From assembly GCF_036417845.1 (NCBI RefSeq), contig NC_089981.1, forward strand, positions 29,053,053-29,117,052: a stretch of 64,000 nt of DNA, given 5' to 3'. This stretch comes from Apteryx mantelli (Eukaryota > Chordata > Aves > Apterygiformes > Apterygidae). Under the pieces are notes generated by a model. That model was not told the DNA's origin. It did not search any database and saw only the letters and a program-made list of their open reading frames with translations. The translations under genes and the position numbers were made by a program. Of this stretch, positions 1 through 24,831 are shown piece after piece (position 1 is the stretch's first letter; every line of letters begins with the position of its first letter).

Positions 1-72
1 GTAGATCTGCCTCCCACTATGCACACTGTATTGCAAATACCAACATGACCACGCAGAGCAACAGTCACTCAC

Positions 73-232
73 CTCTAGCTCCTCTTTTACTGTACCACGG
101 TAATAAAATCCATCGTGTTCCCCTCGCACCAGAACAGGGACATTACTAGCCAAGGCAGCTGATCTCACCGGCACACTCGGCCCCTTCCATGCTGCATCAG
201 GGGAAAGGAGGCGGCGGCTAATCCATTGGCAC
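73..232 (-). CDS. C11orf16: C11orf16 ortholog, internal coding exon (DUF4537 family), gene partial in window
   Basis: This 160-base exon is flanked on the minus strand by a TTCCAG acceptor above 232 and a GAG/GTGAGT donor below 73. It reads open in one frame for 53 codons after one leading base. Its residues, including DAAWKGP, a VPVLVRGEHDGFYYRGTVK stretch and a final ELE, align with human C11orf16 (DPAWQGP, TWVLARREADGFYYRAQIK, PELE). This is the start of the DUF4537 domain, a Tudor-like module of unknown function. C11orf16 is uncharacterised and is reported mainly from testis. It is the expected neighbour of ASCL3 in the 11p15.4 block, on the same strand. The rest of the gene lies beyond position 1. 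The match rests on recalled human sequence, not on a search. Confidence 0.78.
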
Positions 233-2508
233 CTGGAATAAAAGAAAATGGGTCATCTCTGAGAGAAAATAATTTCTATAGTCAAGTGAAGAAATCTCAC
301 AATCTTTGAGAACTGGATCATTGCACCTGATTTTGTAGCATTCCCGCAGGCCACAGCGAGTAGAAAGAAATAGAAAACTTAAGTGTGCAGGGGGAATTCC
401 CTGCTCTTGAAATAAAAGCACCAGTGCCTGTTTTTGCAGACCTCTTAGGCTCGGGGTCTAGAGGAAGCATGCTAGGAAGATGCTGGAATCCCGGGCTAGC
501 TAGCGTAACCTGCACTAGCCACTTTGCAATTTATACGGCAAGCCAAAGGAGCCCTTAAGGGCAGGAGAGAGAGAGGATATGTCTGCAGCACAGAGCACAG
601 CTTGGATGCACCTGAGTACTATGGCTGATGGTTTATCACCGGGCATTTAATTCAGGGAACATCAGAAAAGTAGGAAAGTAAAAAATAAAGCTGCTGGTTG
701 ATGACAAGTTCAGGTTCAAAACAAAAAGAAATCCCTGGCACAAAGCACTGGAACCATTTCACAGAAGATGGCTGCTAATACAAGATGCTGTTATTTATCT
801 GAATAATCTAGAGGCATGTTTCTTTGATAGCAGGCTTACTCCAGGCTTTGCTTTTCATAATCTCCAGGGTAGCAAATCATTTTAGTCAATACCATCTGAA
901 TAACTGCTGGGGAGGAGGGGGGAAACAGTGGTCAGATTTTATTAATCTGACACGTTCCAGTCTGTTTTATCCTATTAGGTATCATGAAAAGGAACAAATC
1001 ACAGATCCAAATGAGCACTTAATTTTGCCTCCGGGGGTGAGGGGCTTGGTGATCCAGGCAGCATGCACTACCAAAGAGTTCCTGCAGCAGGGGTTGACGG
1101 TAGATACGGCACAGTAGCATGAGAATTTGTCCAGAGCTGTCATCGCACTGCAATACTTGTGATTTGTAGGCAGAAATCCTTTTGAATGAGCCATTCCTGC
1201 AAGAGCAGCAACCTGCAAAACTAAATCATGATTTGTTGGTACTTGAGAAGAACACAGACAACACAGCATTTTCCAGCACAAGCGAATGCTTTCCAGTGTA
1301 CCTCAGCACTCAACAACTTTTATTAATTGATTGTTTTTAGTGAAAAGGAAGAATGCAAAACATCCAGACTGGAATTTTTTTCAGATGAACCCATATCATC
1401 AGTGTCAGTGATCTTCAGTCTCTCAACCCCCTACATGGCAAAGTGACAAAAACACCCAAAGAAACTAGAAATGCTATGAAGATCTCCAGAAAAGCAATGT
1501 CCTCTCCTCCCTCCAACTTCTGTTTCCTTCTGTAACATTCAGCTCTCTCTTCTTACACCTACGCTCTCCTTAAAAACTTCTTTCTACACTGTCCCAGCCA
1601 AACCTTCCCTATTTTACAAGCTATGGCAAAAACTGCAGCTGGAATTGACATAGCTGAGTAAACGTGACAGTTTTTGAATGCAAAGTTAGATTACAGTTGC
1701 CTGTTACTTGTGTTATTTATAGTGATGTATTAAGAAGTATTTTGATCTTCAAGCTGTCCTGTCATGTTTTATAACAGTAAGATTATGGCTTGCCATGAGA
1801 AAGAAAGAGACACTCAAATTTGACAAGTGGTACCTATTCAGAGCCTGTCACGGTGAGGTTCGTGATGTGATGCTATCTCTGTTAATTTGAAAAAATTTAG
1901 TAGACAAGGTTCCATCCCATTTTTTTATATTGCTTAGAGATGCTTAACATGCTTATGGTAAAATTTGGAATGGAAATTCAATGAGATATAAATTTGAAGT
2001 GCCTAATTTACTTTAAAGAAATACAGTTTAAGCTTTCATATTAGGCATTTTTGAAAATGTTTAGCTTTGAATATTATTCTGTCTCCTAGACAACAAAAAG
2101 AAAGAGGTATGAACTAGGAATATTTTTATGAGTTTCCACAAACTCTTATTATATACAACTTCAAAAAAATTCATACACCAAACCCAACAAGAACTAAGAG
2201 TAGATTAACTGGTGCAAAATGTGTCTTTAAATGAGAAAATCATTACAATATGCTCACTTATTTCACAGCTACACAAACTCCCATACTATTAAACAAAACA
2301 AGCTGGAAACAGTAATGCTTTCCAAAGAAATGCAAGTGCCAATTCATTTAAGCCCATTTTCAAGTGTTTTCAGTGCTGTAACTGCTGAGGAGAGCCAGGT
2401 CCCCTTATTTATGCATAAAACAGGACAGTGGCAAAGGTAATCTGTAACACTTTATGAGATTTTCTGGATAGCTCCAAGCACTTAAACACAGCAGTATTTT
2501 GAACTTAC
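233..2508. other. presumed C11orf16 intron; nothing else recognised
   Basis: This is AT-rich sequence between the two C11orf16 exons. It contains short open frames up to about 99 codons, on both strands, with no splice context or recognisable residues. No repeat family was identified. Confidence 0.5.
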
Positions 2509-2642
2509 CAGCTAATGATAATGCTAAATCTTGTCACTTTGGACACGGTCCAGATGCAGAAGTCTTGCCCTTTTGCCTGTTTGATGCAAGAAACCATTTG
2601 CTGCCACTGTTCTCTAGTTACTAAGGAGGTTGCCATAGTCAT
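2509..2642 (-). CDS. C11orf16: probable 5' coding exon of the C11orf16 ortholog
   Basis: Reading leftward on the minus strand, two in-frame ATG codons (2640-2642 and 2634-2636) open a frame that runs to a CTG/GTAAGT donor at 2509, leaving two bases. The exon at 73-232 begins with one base before its frame, so the phases join as TGG (Trp). The residues begin MTMATSLVTREQW and are not clearly alignable to the human N-terminus, so this assignment rests on splice consistency and position. A CCTGTTAG sequence just upstream could be an acceptor, in which case a 5' untranslated exon lies further right. Alternatively the frame is fortuitous and the true start exon is elsewhere in 233-4000. Confidence 0.45.
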
Positions 2643-3966
2643 CACTAACAGGAACTGACGTGTTGATCTTAACGGTTAAAAACAAGTGGAACACAACTAC
2701 AGAGGTGACCATTCGTCTACCACTTATCTACACAATTTTGAACTCCCCCCCACAATTCTATTGATTCAGATATTCCATTAAAGTCTGCCAGGGGCAGAGA
2801 ATGGATTATGAGAGGGTATAGTGTCCTCTAGCATTTTTTTGCATGGCCAAAATAACATTATATGAAACTCTGTGATTCAGTTAAGAAAAAAAAAAAAAGG
2901 ATGTTACAAATACATTGGTTTATAATGTGGACAGAAGGATTGAAGCTGAGACAAACTGGGGTCAAATCACTTTACCAACTTTCCCTTTTCATAATAACAG
3001 GGGGAAAAAACAGGAATTCTCCTGTTTTTCTTCAAAGCAAATATCAAAAAATGCCAGAATATCATGCAGGAATTCTCCTGTTAATCTCTGCTGTGATCTC
3101 TAATCCCCCTTTCCTCCTTAATAAATGCTAGTGCATGAGGGGATTAATTGCATGTTGTAGGCATTTTTCAGTTCACTTCTATAAAAGCAACAGAACAGAA
3201 CAGGGGAGGTGACTGGCTGCATTTAGGGACAAGGATAAAGCAGCAGAAGACTGTCACCATTTTCTCTACATTCTGCTGCACCCAGACATTAACCACTCTC
3301 ATGCTGTCAGCTGCATTTTTGTTTAATATCAATAAAACATAGCCCTTACATATAGCAAATGTCCAGAACGCTTTGCAAGTTATGAGCTAAACTCGTAACC
3401 ATTTTCACACAAATCTGCTCTAGATAACTTGGCTGAAACTGTCAGAAGATAGCACAAAGAAACAGATTAGAGAGAAAAAAGACCACCCCAGACCTCAACC
3501 ATTATCAGTGAAAGTGCTGAAGAACTTCTGTTGCAGGATATAATTTTCAAGTCCTGCTCCTGCCAACCCTCTTCACACTGTGTACTGTGTGACCAGTTCT
3601 AGTCACTTGTAAGGGCACTCAAGAGCTGAAGAAGAATCCAGTTTTCAATAGAAATTAGGACAAGCCAAGTTTTTAATGAATAAAAGTATTGGTGAATAAG
3701 AAAAGGATAGAATTACACTTGCAAGACATTATGCTCTTTCTAAGCTTGTAACCATGCTTTGGAGAACTGCTCTCCTCCTCTCCCTCAAACCAATTTATCC
3801 TTTCTGTTTGCTTCTAACATTCCTAAGGAGTTTTAAAGTCCTCCTTGTTTTGTAGGAAAAACATTGGCAATTAGAACAAAAATCTTTAAGAAACCGCATG
3901 TAGGAGTAAACCAATAACATCACTGAAAACAAAAGGAGCTCAGTCTCACCAGTGGAAAAAGTGTAT
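2643..3966. other. intergenic or upstream region between C11orf16 and ASCL3
   Basis: AT-rich sequence with an A12 run near 2885-2896 and several short open frames (up to 89 codons at 2862-3131 on the plus strand) that look like chance. It should contain the C11orf16 promoter, but I see no CpG island here. Confidence 0.5.
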
Positions 3967-3972
3967 TTTATT
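3967..3972 (-). terminator. ASCL3: candidate ASCL3 polyadenylation signal (AATAAA)
   Basis: AATAAA on the minus strand, 314-319 bases beyond the ASCL3 stop codon. It is the best-placed canonical hexamer that I see downstream of the gene. Confidence 0.45.
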
Positions 3973-4285
3973 TTAAATCATGCAGGGTGTGATGGTATAT
4001 AGTTACTTTCCTTGTACAGGTATGCATTTTTGGTTTGGTAACAATTTTAGACATGTTTTCCAATTTCCATGAATTAACTTAAGCCACTCAGATGCAATTT
4101 CCCCAGTTGTCTTTTTTATAGCTAACTGTAGTTACTATCTGTGAAATTAAAACTCTTTTCTTTGGGTTAAATACTGATGTGTGATGTGATCTGCTCCTAA
4201 AATGTGCCAAGAACATGCATACCATTAATAATACAGTGGTTATTAGGTTCCTGGACAGGAAAACTTTTGCTTTGTTTGGAAGAGT

Positions 4286-4840
4286 TTAGATAGTCTTCAA
4301 AAACTGGTTTTGCTTGTTAGTTGCTTTGGGTGCTTGGCTTGGTTCCATGATCCTTTTTTCTGGCACTGCAGATTCACTGTACAGAATAGACTGTAGGTGG
4401 CTAATGTATTTTATCGCAGCACGGAGTGTCTCTACTTTACTGAGCCGTTTCTCTAAGTATTCCTCAGGTAGGTGATGCCTCAGTTTGGCATATCCTTCAT
4501 TGACACATTTAACTCTCTGTCTTTCCCTTTCATTCCTCTTTCTGATGAAAGCTGGCCCGTAGGAGTACTCACTTCTGCTGTAATTGGAACAGGGCAGTTG
4601 ATAGGGAAGGGTGCAGGACTCGCTGTAGAAGCTTTCCGTGATGAGATGCTCCGACATGAAAGGAAGGAATGACAAATCTTCAGAGCAAGTGACCTGGTTT
4701 GCTGTTTCTGGGTACACATGAAATGTAACCAGGGGGTCTGCACAGAAAGGCCTCGTCAGCTGTATGCGCTGAGTGTCACTACAGATGGACAACTTGTCCA
4801 TGAAGTTACAGTAGCTTTTGCCATCCATCAGGTTCTGCAT
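4286..4840 (-). CDS. ASCL3: Achaete-scute homolog 3 (bHLH transcription factor)
   Basis: An intact 184-codon frame encoding the class II bHLH factor ASCL3 (Sgn1), a nuclear DNA-binding protein that pairs with E-proteins and binds E-boxes. In mammals it marks salivary duct progenitors and some olfactory and airway cells. The basic region is at residues 99-111 (RKRNERERQRVK), helix 1 at about 112-123, and the loop and helix 2 at about 124-152 (LPEEYLEKRLSKVETLRAAI). This segment is almost identical to human ASCL3. The N-terminal part (DKLSICSD, LTRPF, LVTFHVYPE) also follows human ASCL3, which separates it from ASCL1, 2, 4 and 5. The C-terminal tail after 155 is divergent. The start is the ATG at 4838-4840, five bases inside the exon; Met5 is an alternative. 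The coding region has no intron, as in human. Confidence 0.95.
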   Translation of the reverse strand: MQNLMDGKSYCNFMDKLSICSDTQRIQLTRPFCADPLVTFHVYPETANQVTCSEDLSFLPFMSEHLITESFYSESCTLPYQLPCSNYSRSEYSYGPAFIRKRNERERQRVKCVNEGYAKLRHHLPEEYLEKRLSKVETLRAAIKYISHLQSILYSESAVPEKRIMEPSQAPKATNKQNQFLKTI

Positions 4841-4844
4841 TTAA

Positions 4845-4860
4845 CCTGAAGATGTATAAT
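4845..4860 (-). other. ASCL3: splice acceptor of the ASCL3 coding exon
   Basis: On the minus strand the sequence ACATCTTCAG/GTTAAATG places an acceptor AG at 4846-4847, five bases before the start codon. This implies a 5' untranslated exon further right. That exon was not located. Confidence 0.5.
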
Positions 4861-7800
4861 TACATAAGTTTAACAACTCATATTGAACAGTAAAGAAAAC
4901 AAAACAAGACAAAAAAAAACCCCACTCAGTTGGTCTTAGCAACACTTGGCATTACTGGCATTTTCCAGGACAGACTTTTAATGCATTTGCAACATTTTGG
5001 AATGATCTTGGAAGATCATTACATAGAGCAGACAGTGTTCCATTTGAACATACAGGAGGGTGCAAAACAGCAACACACATAAAAATTCACTACAGATTTT
5101 AAGAAAATAAAGCCATGAAAGTCTCTTAAAGGACACGGCAAAGTCTCCCTTGACTTCAGATTTAGAAAGGAAGAGGAACTTCCTTTATACCTCCCACACA
5201 GATCTTGCTTGCTCAGATTCCACTAAAACTTGCACCCAGAACTTACACCCCAGAAAAAAGAGCCAACATCTGAGATGTTCTCTCTACCTTCTCCTCCCTC
5301 CAAAAAAATCAAATCAACAATTCAAGTAAGAGACTCCCTACCCTTACCAAAAACCTTTTACAGCACACTACTTTTTCCTCTCTAATCATTTGATGTAGAC
5401 GAAAAGCTTGTGCAGGGAAGGGATCTCAATTTTATACCTGTCAGGTACTGCATCCATTCTACATAAAAAGTTTTACAAAAAGGCTAAAGGATGAATCCTT
5501 GCTAAACCTGGTATCTCCTTGGGTCCCCATATTCCTGCACTTACCTATATATTAAACACAGATATAAAATACTAAATATGATACTATTGATAAGTGATTA
5601 CAAAAGGATCAATTTATTAGCTGATATTAAATGCAAAAAAAAAAAAAACAAACAACCCAAAACATCACATCCTGATCACATTCCTCCAGGTATAAACTAT
5701 TTTACTAAGGAGAAGGGATTCTACACAGTGCTTAGAGCATTGCTAGAAACCTGTAATTCAGACTGGCCCACTAAAAACACATACCCTCTCTTCAGAGCAG
5801 CATAGCAGGCATTAACTACTTAAATTACATGTATTTATTAGAAAGATAACTTCTCAGTGTCTTATATGAAGCTATATTATAGTGCCTTCCCAATAACATT
5901 ATGTAACAGCTAAATCTCAGCATACCGTAATGATGGTTTTGTTACCTAACAGCTACTTAAAAATACATGTAAAATAGCTAATGTTAACTTAAAAAAACCT
6001 AGTGTGATTCATCCTCCCTGATGGGGAGCAATACCTGCCTACACAGAATCCAGCTAGACATGCTCTTGCTTACCATTCACTTTCTCATCCACACATTGCT
6101 CTCTGTAAAACACCTAGGTTTTACTACACCCCCTGTAATGGAAAAGACACCTGAACATTAAGTAGATTACTAGAAAGACATGGATTCCACTACTTACAAG
6201 AACCTGAACAAAGCTTCAAATGTTCAGACCAGAGCTCCACAACATAAACAGGATTCCCTTAATCCTTCACAATGACATGGAGAGATTTAACAAGCCTTCT
6301 GATAATTTCATACCTGTCACTTTTAATAGGGAAAGAATTGTCACTCAGTACAGGCCTATCCTCATACCATATTCCATCAAAATACATCTGTATTCAGTGT
6401 CATCCATTTTTCTAATGCAATGGATCTCAATACAGAAATCCTGTGAGTTGAGTATTCATTTATAGCATGTGGTTATACAAGAGTCACATACATCTTAAAA
6501 ACAGATGCTTCTGTAGGCAGGCCAGTAGCATGAACACACATTCATTATAAATTACTATGCATGCAGAAAGATCAGAGGTGAACACATATACTCATTATAA
6601 AAGGAAAATAGTAGACAGTCATCTTTCCCTTCACTAACATTATATGTTGGGTTATTCTCTTTTTATTTTCTACTGTAACATGATGTAAAGACATTATCAC
6701 AGAATAAAGTCTGTTATTTAGCAAAAAAGTCTTTATAGCAAAAGTGGTTTTATATAGCAAAAAAACCAACCCCCCCTCAGAAAGCGATATTTGCAGCATT
6801 GGTTGCTTAGCACTGACACTTCTGCGGCACAACAGCATTCCACAAAATCTGCCACCTGTCTGCACAAAGTGCAAAATTCAAGTGCTAGAATTGTCTTCCT
6901 ATTAGACTACAGACTCACCAATCTTCAGATGAAAGTAAAATCCAAGGAAACAAGACGTGCTATTTTAAGACTGATGAATAATATCTGAATGATATTAAAG
7001 AAAATAAGTTAATATTTTCCATTTTTCATACATCATATTTAATCAAATAATAGGTCATACTAAACATAAGTCATTAAAAAGCTACAGAAGTACTGATACT
7101 GAATAGCTGATAGAAGTGATTTACAGAAACACTGATATTCAGTGAAGACCTATTGCTAGATACAGCAATATGCAAGTCTCTTACCTGAATTATGTAGCTT
7201 GTTCTGCTGAGTCAATGATTACTGTAATTTATAGTCAATTGACAACATGCAAAGTAGCTTATGGTTAGATCTGCTCATTTCTGGTTTGGCTTTTCCACCC
7301 ACACCACACCTATAATGGCAACAAATCCTGGCAGTGAGGACTAGAAATTTTAAAACTCCATTGAACACAACTGGATTTCCTCAGAAAGTAATCAGGAATG
7401 TATTTTGTTTACTTCCTGTTAGCATTCTTTTGCAGTTTGCTAAAGTGGTATTGACATTTATTGGAATTTTGTAATTTAATGTCTAAATATAACAATCAGC
7501 TAGAATTTAGTGAAGAATTTACCATTACAGTGAACACACAAATCAACATTTGAGTAAGAGTATGGATTAAATCGATATTGGATTTTATGACCGTGTCACA
7601 AGATCTACTTCAACTACTTTGAAGTTCTGTGTTCCTATCCCAAACCTTAATATTGAGTCCAAGCCTTAACCTTTACTCCTTCTTTTTCATGCCATTTGGG
7701 GAGAAGAAACTGCTCAGATACCTTCTTCAGGTTTCGAAGGGAAGAAGTGCATTCCTGACAGTTTCAGAGCAGTGTGCTGCACTGCCCTTTGTGACCAGCC

Positions 7801-9927
7801 TCTAGGCTTAAGCCAGGAAATGGAAAGACTCAGCTGATTTGCAGCAGCTTTTGCAGCTTTGTCTACAGCTTTTTCAAGCTGGTATTACTGCATATTAACA
7901 ATGATAAACGAGCTACTGATACCTGTACCAAATAAATGAGTTTGATACTAGTACCAATATCACATTTTAGCTGGAACATCAGTGCATAAACAAACACATT
8001 TTCATAGCCTCCACTTTAAATGCAGAAAGTCAGATTGATTTAGAAGGAATTTGGGATGGATTTATCTCCAAAATAGGGGTGGGGACACATGCAGTCAGCT
8101 TAATATCCTCAAATTTAATCTTCACTATGCCCACTTTAATTTTGGGGAATTTCCCTTAATCTTAAGGGGTATAAAACTTTCTAATAGGCCTCTAAAGAAA
8201 GTTTTTACAGAGGTCTACAAGGAAAAAATTGAGAACACGGAGCAAACGGTAGCAAGACAAATGTTTTAAAACTTTGCTTAAACTTAGAATCAAAGTAGGG
8301 GGCAATGAATCTATATAGTAGCTCTATATATATTCATCACCATATATTTGATCCAGGGAATAGGACACCTAACCTAAAAAAAAGTTGAACACCTACTAGA
8401 ACTGGTAGACAGGCATGCATACAACAAAGAATTTGTATTATTTTTCTTTAGGGGATCCTAGGTGCATCACTGTCATAATTGATTCTTGACTCATCAGGTT
8501 GGATGTTGAGTACAGTAATTGAACCCAAGCATGGATTTCTTGTCCTGTCAATCAACTTTTTATTGGTTTTTATTTAAAGAAAGAATCCTGCGCCCCCACC
8601 AATTAAAGACATCCATTAAAATTCTGTTCAAATTAATTCAGTTTTTAGTTTTAGTTACTGCAAATGTTGTTATGGGGCAGCTATGTTTCCATCCCTGGTG
8701 TGAAAGAATTACCTGCACAGGTACAATCAGTTTATTTTCCACACCCATCCAGTCCCCCAGGCTGTTGATTAAGAAAGTCAAAACTGCACTTGGCATTCCC
8801 AACCAAGAGCACTGTACTATATACCATTTCCTTTGACACTGGAATTTAAAACTGTTGTAAGACAATTAGCCACAACTACATACGCACAGCTAAATTTAAG
8901 TCAGGGATCACAAAACGCTTTTTTCAATCAGCCATTTGGTGAGCCATTCTTTCCCTTACTCAAGCACTGAACAACACTACATATTTCTACTCTGAAGCAT
9001 TTTCAGAGAAATGCTTTTATATATGGAATTTACATGCAGGGTACTGAGGGAGAGAAATGATGACAAAGATATTGCAAATCCTTTTTCTGAAAATCAGTTT
9101 TATCTTTAATTGTTACATTCCAAAGGGGATATATGAAAGCCAGTTATCTAGCAACTGTATACCTCAGAGATGAGTACGGAATCACAGATTAAAAAAAAAT
9201 ACACCTAATTCTCAGGATGACAAATGCTAGAGAAAGTATGTGCCTTATACCACCAGTGCACACAGATGCAGAAAGATTTTTTTTTATAATAAATATTTCA
9301 TCATATACTAACTCCTGAGACTTTACCCATGAAAAGAAAGGGAGCAGATTTTAAGAGTTATCACACATACAATATATTAAGCTATCAGAGCAAAACAGAA
9401 CAAAATGCCAACACTGTCTTAATATGCACTGCATTGGAGTTTATCTACATCACAGTACTTTAAGTATGCAGCTCAAAGAGTCAGTGTCCATTTAAGTTTT
9501 GCCTCAAATCTACAAACATCACTTGATGTATAGCATCTTCAAAGTAAGAGTGCAAGAAATCAAATGATGAACACAGTCAATCAGGATTTCATTCTCCGAT
9601 ATGAAAATTGCACTGCAAGATTTAGATTTCCAGTACCTAGCATTAATCAGCAGAAAATCCAAGTATATTTACAAAAGGTCTTTACATAAAGTGATTAGTG
9701 AGTTTTAAGTAATTACTGTGTTCCCAGGTACTTTTTGACCACATAAGTAGTAGAGAGAAAGATATAGTTAAAAATCACCATAAAGTCACAACTCTAAATA
9801 AGGTACTGCAGTGACAACCCAAGATACCTCAGGGTTCTCTGTAGTTTTTTTTTTTTCCCTTTTTTTAAAGTTTTGTTAGTAAAAATCATCTGAAAATGTA
9901 AAGATTTTTAGCTTTTGGTTAACTAAA
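4861..9927. other. ASCL3-TMEM9B interval; no gene recognised
   Basis: About 5 kb of AT-rich sequence. It should hold the ASCL3 5' untranslated exon and promoter on the right of the coding exon, and possibly a longer TMEM9B 3' untranslated region at its right end (a further minus-strand AATAAA lies at about 8729-8734). The open frames here are 60 to 105 codons and show no recognisable residues. No transposable element was recognised. Confidence 0.5.
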
Positions 9928-9933
9928 TTTATT
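9928..9933 (-). terminator. TMEM9B: nearest TMEM9B polyadenylation signal (AATAAA)
   Basis: Minus-strand AATAAA about 160 bases beyond the TMEM9B stop. Its use would give a short 3' untranslated region. A more distal signal near 8730 may be used as well. Confidence 0.35.
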
Positions 9934-10092
9934 TTAATAGTTTCCACTCCAGTACATTCTTTCTAAGTTCAAATACTTTTTTCTATCAGTAATGAACCAT
10001 TAGAGAGAACCCTTTTGAAGTGGCAGGATCAGGAAGACATCAGCCAGCTCTTTCAATTAGTCCTTCCTTGGAGTTATTACTGAGGCAGGCAA

Positions 10093-22343
<12,251 letters not shown>

Positions 22344-22727
22344 GTCAGGCCCCGGGCTCCGCTCGGCTCGGCCCCGCCCGCTTATCGCCGCCGCTTATCG
22401 CCGCGCCGCCGGCCCCCCGGCGCCATCACTTCCGCCTTCCGGCGGCCTCACGTGAGGCGGCGTCCGGCCGCGAAGGCGGCCCGCGCGGCTGCCGCGGCGC
22501 CGCCGGCGGGTTCCGGGCGGCGGGGCCGCTGCGCCGGCTCGGGCTCCCGGGCCGCCGCTCGCCGGCGAGCCGAGCGCGGTCAGGGGCCGCTCGCGGCGTG
22601 CGCTGCCCTCGGCGCAAGGGCCGGGAAGCGCTTCCGGGCGCCCCCGCGCGTCGCTCTCCGGGGGGGAAGGCGGGAGCGCGCGGCGGGGCCGCGCTGCTCT
22701 GCTCCGCTCCGCGCTGCGGGCGCCGCC

Positions 22728-22844
22728 ATGGCCGCGGCGGCGGAGGCGGGAGCCCGCGCTGGCCGCACCTCGGCGGGTTTCGGCGGGGCCGCCTCGTCCT
22801 CCTGCGTCCGCTCGTCGCCTTCCAGTCGCGGTCTGGGCGCTTGA
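22728..22844 (+). other. 38-codon ORF with optimal start context in the divergent half of the CpG island
   Basis: ATG at 22728-22730 lies in a perfect GCCGCCATGG context and opens 38 codons, Ala/Gly/Ser/Arg-rich (begins MAAAAEAGARAGRTSAGFGG), ending in TGA. It faces away from TMEM9B. High GC alone readily gives such frames, so translation is speculative. Confidence 0.2.
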
Positions 22845-22870
22845 CGCCCGGCAGCGCCCGCCGCGTTCAT

Positions 22871-24456
22871 GAAGCGCCGAAAAACGGTTCGGCGATCTTT
22901 ATCCACTGCTCACACGAGGGACCGTCAGCCACGGTGGAAGTGCAAAGGAGAAAAAAGTTTGAGCTCTGGTCTGCCAAGCCAACTGCATCTAGGGCTGTTC
23001 AGTCTTTTGGAACATAAAGGCGATTTACCGCCGTTATTAAGTAGGAAGCAAGTGCTGACTGACTGCGTGGGATGCAGCGTCTTGCGTCTCCTGCCCCAAG
23101 GGGTCTAGAGCAGGTAGCGGCAAAGCTCTGAAGCCGATGTATTATTTATGTATTTCTAATTTGCTGGGTTACATCTCCACTTAGATTTTGACGGCATGAC
23201 AAGATGCCATCAGCAAGTAAGGCTAAACCCCCCAACAGAACATATTCAGTGCTTTGCAGGGTAAGCGAAGAAACTGTTTTGCATAGGTCAACAAAAACAG
23301 TAATACTTTCCATAAGGCTTACTGCACTTTTTTGCAGAAGAAATTTCCCCGTTGTTCACGGAGCGATGGTGAGGGAACACAGATCACTCAGTGATTGAGA
23401 ACATATGGAGAGCCACATATAACATACCACACATTAGTTATCCTACTTCACTTTCCCAAAACATGTTGAAATTATTGTATGCAGACCTGCCAATGCACAG
23501 CACCAAGAATAATATTTTCCTTGTGTAAACAGGCTCTGACAAATTGCCCCCAAAATTGCTCAATTGGCTAAGTTAAAGCTAAGCTTAAAAATAAAATTAA
23601 TGATAATTATCTCTATAAAGCACATTATGGGTCGGTTAAAAAACACAGAAGTATTGAAATGTATTAAAAGTGTTACTAAGTAGCATTCTAAATGAGACTT
23701 TGAAGTTGCTTGTAATGAGTTTTTCAATAACTGAACATAGAAGGGCAGTATATATATTTTTAACATATGTTATAGAATGATAGATAGATGTATAGATAGA
23801 TTTTCTCCAAGATAATGTCCCTGAAATATGGTGGTGTTCCCTGTTTTTCTTGTGCTTATTAATTATTTCCATCCAAGAACAGTGTTCACCTTCTTTCAGA
23901 GGGGCCATAAATGCTCCTGAGAAGCAGCATTTTCAGCTGCAGTCCTTTGGGACGTGACAGATCAAGCAAGTTTGAACTTTGCTGTCCTTGGGTAGGAAAA
24001 CCCAAAGATCGCCTGACGCTGCTGGACCTGGGTTCAGCTGGTCTCCTGCACGGGAGCCAGTGCTGAGCTGGTGTTTGAGCCCCGCCATAGAAACCGCTTG
24101 TTTTCATTTCCGGTTCCCCAGTGCATTTCAAGAGAAACTGCAGACATGACGTTTTAGCCACATTCCTTGCCCATGTTCCCTCCACTGTTTCCTATATCTT
24201 GTATCTTTTTTATATCCATTTTTTGTCCTAGACTGCTTAGTAGCAACACTGTGCATTGTCATAGAGTTGCTCTATTTTCTTTCTCCTTCTCCACCCTCCA
24301 GTAAGTGGCTGTAATTTCATAGGAAATAAAATAATCCTTTATGTATAGTTTAGTTGTCTTATTATATTTTGTTTCAATTCAGTAGGTTGCATAATAGTAA
24401 TGATGCATCAGACATCTCAGTAAAGTAACTTGAGTTACTATAGAAACACAAACACT
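22871..24456. other. right flank of the TMEM9B CpG island; no gene recognised
   Basis: GC content falls quickly after 22900. Two plausible plus-strand donors for a divergent transcript lie at CAGCAA/GTAAGG (about 23217) and CAGG/GTAAGC (about 23261). No coding content recognised. Confidence 0.35.
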
Positions 24457-24462
24457 TTTATT
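24457..24462 (-). terminator. polyadenylation signal for the candidate minus-strand small gene
   Basis: Minus-strand AATAAA about 370 bases beyond the TAG at 24832-24834 of the candidate gene. This is suitable for its 3' end if that gene is real. Confidence 0.3.
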
Positions 24463-24831
24463 TAAAATTCAGGAAAAACTGCCACCAGAGTAGTATAATG
24501 AGCATAGATCAGATTTCAACCTTAGCCAAACAAATCATCTTTTTGATGACTGTATCTGCACTGAAAGTGTTTTGAAGCATGAAGGTGGCTCTCTGTCTTC
24601 CTAACCACCCACACTCGTAGTTCGTGATTGGCAAATTGACTGCTGAGTTGAAAAAACATACTGCATCTTTAGAAAAACATGGATCAGATTTTCAGCTGAA
24701 GTAAATACATGCAGTTTCAGAGGCATCACTCTGTGTTTGGAACAGCTCACTGTGTGGAAAAGATTTCTAATAGGCTAATATGTATATTTTTTTTCTAAAA
24801 TACTGAATGATTCCTAATACACAGTCAATAA

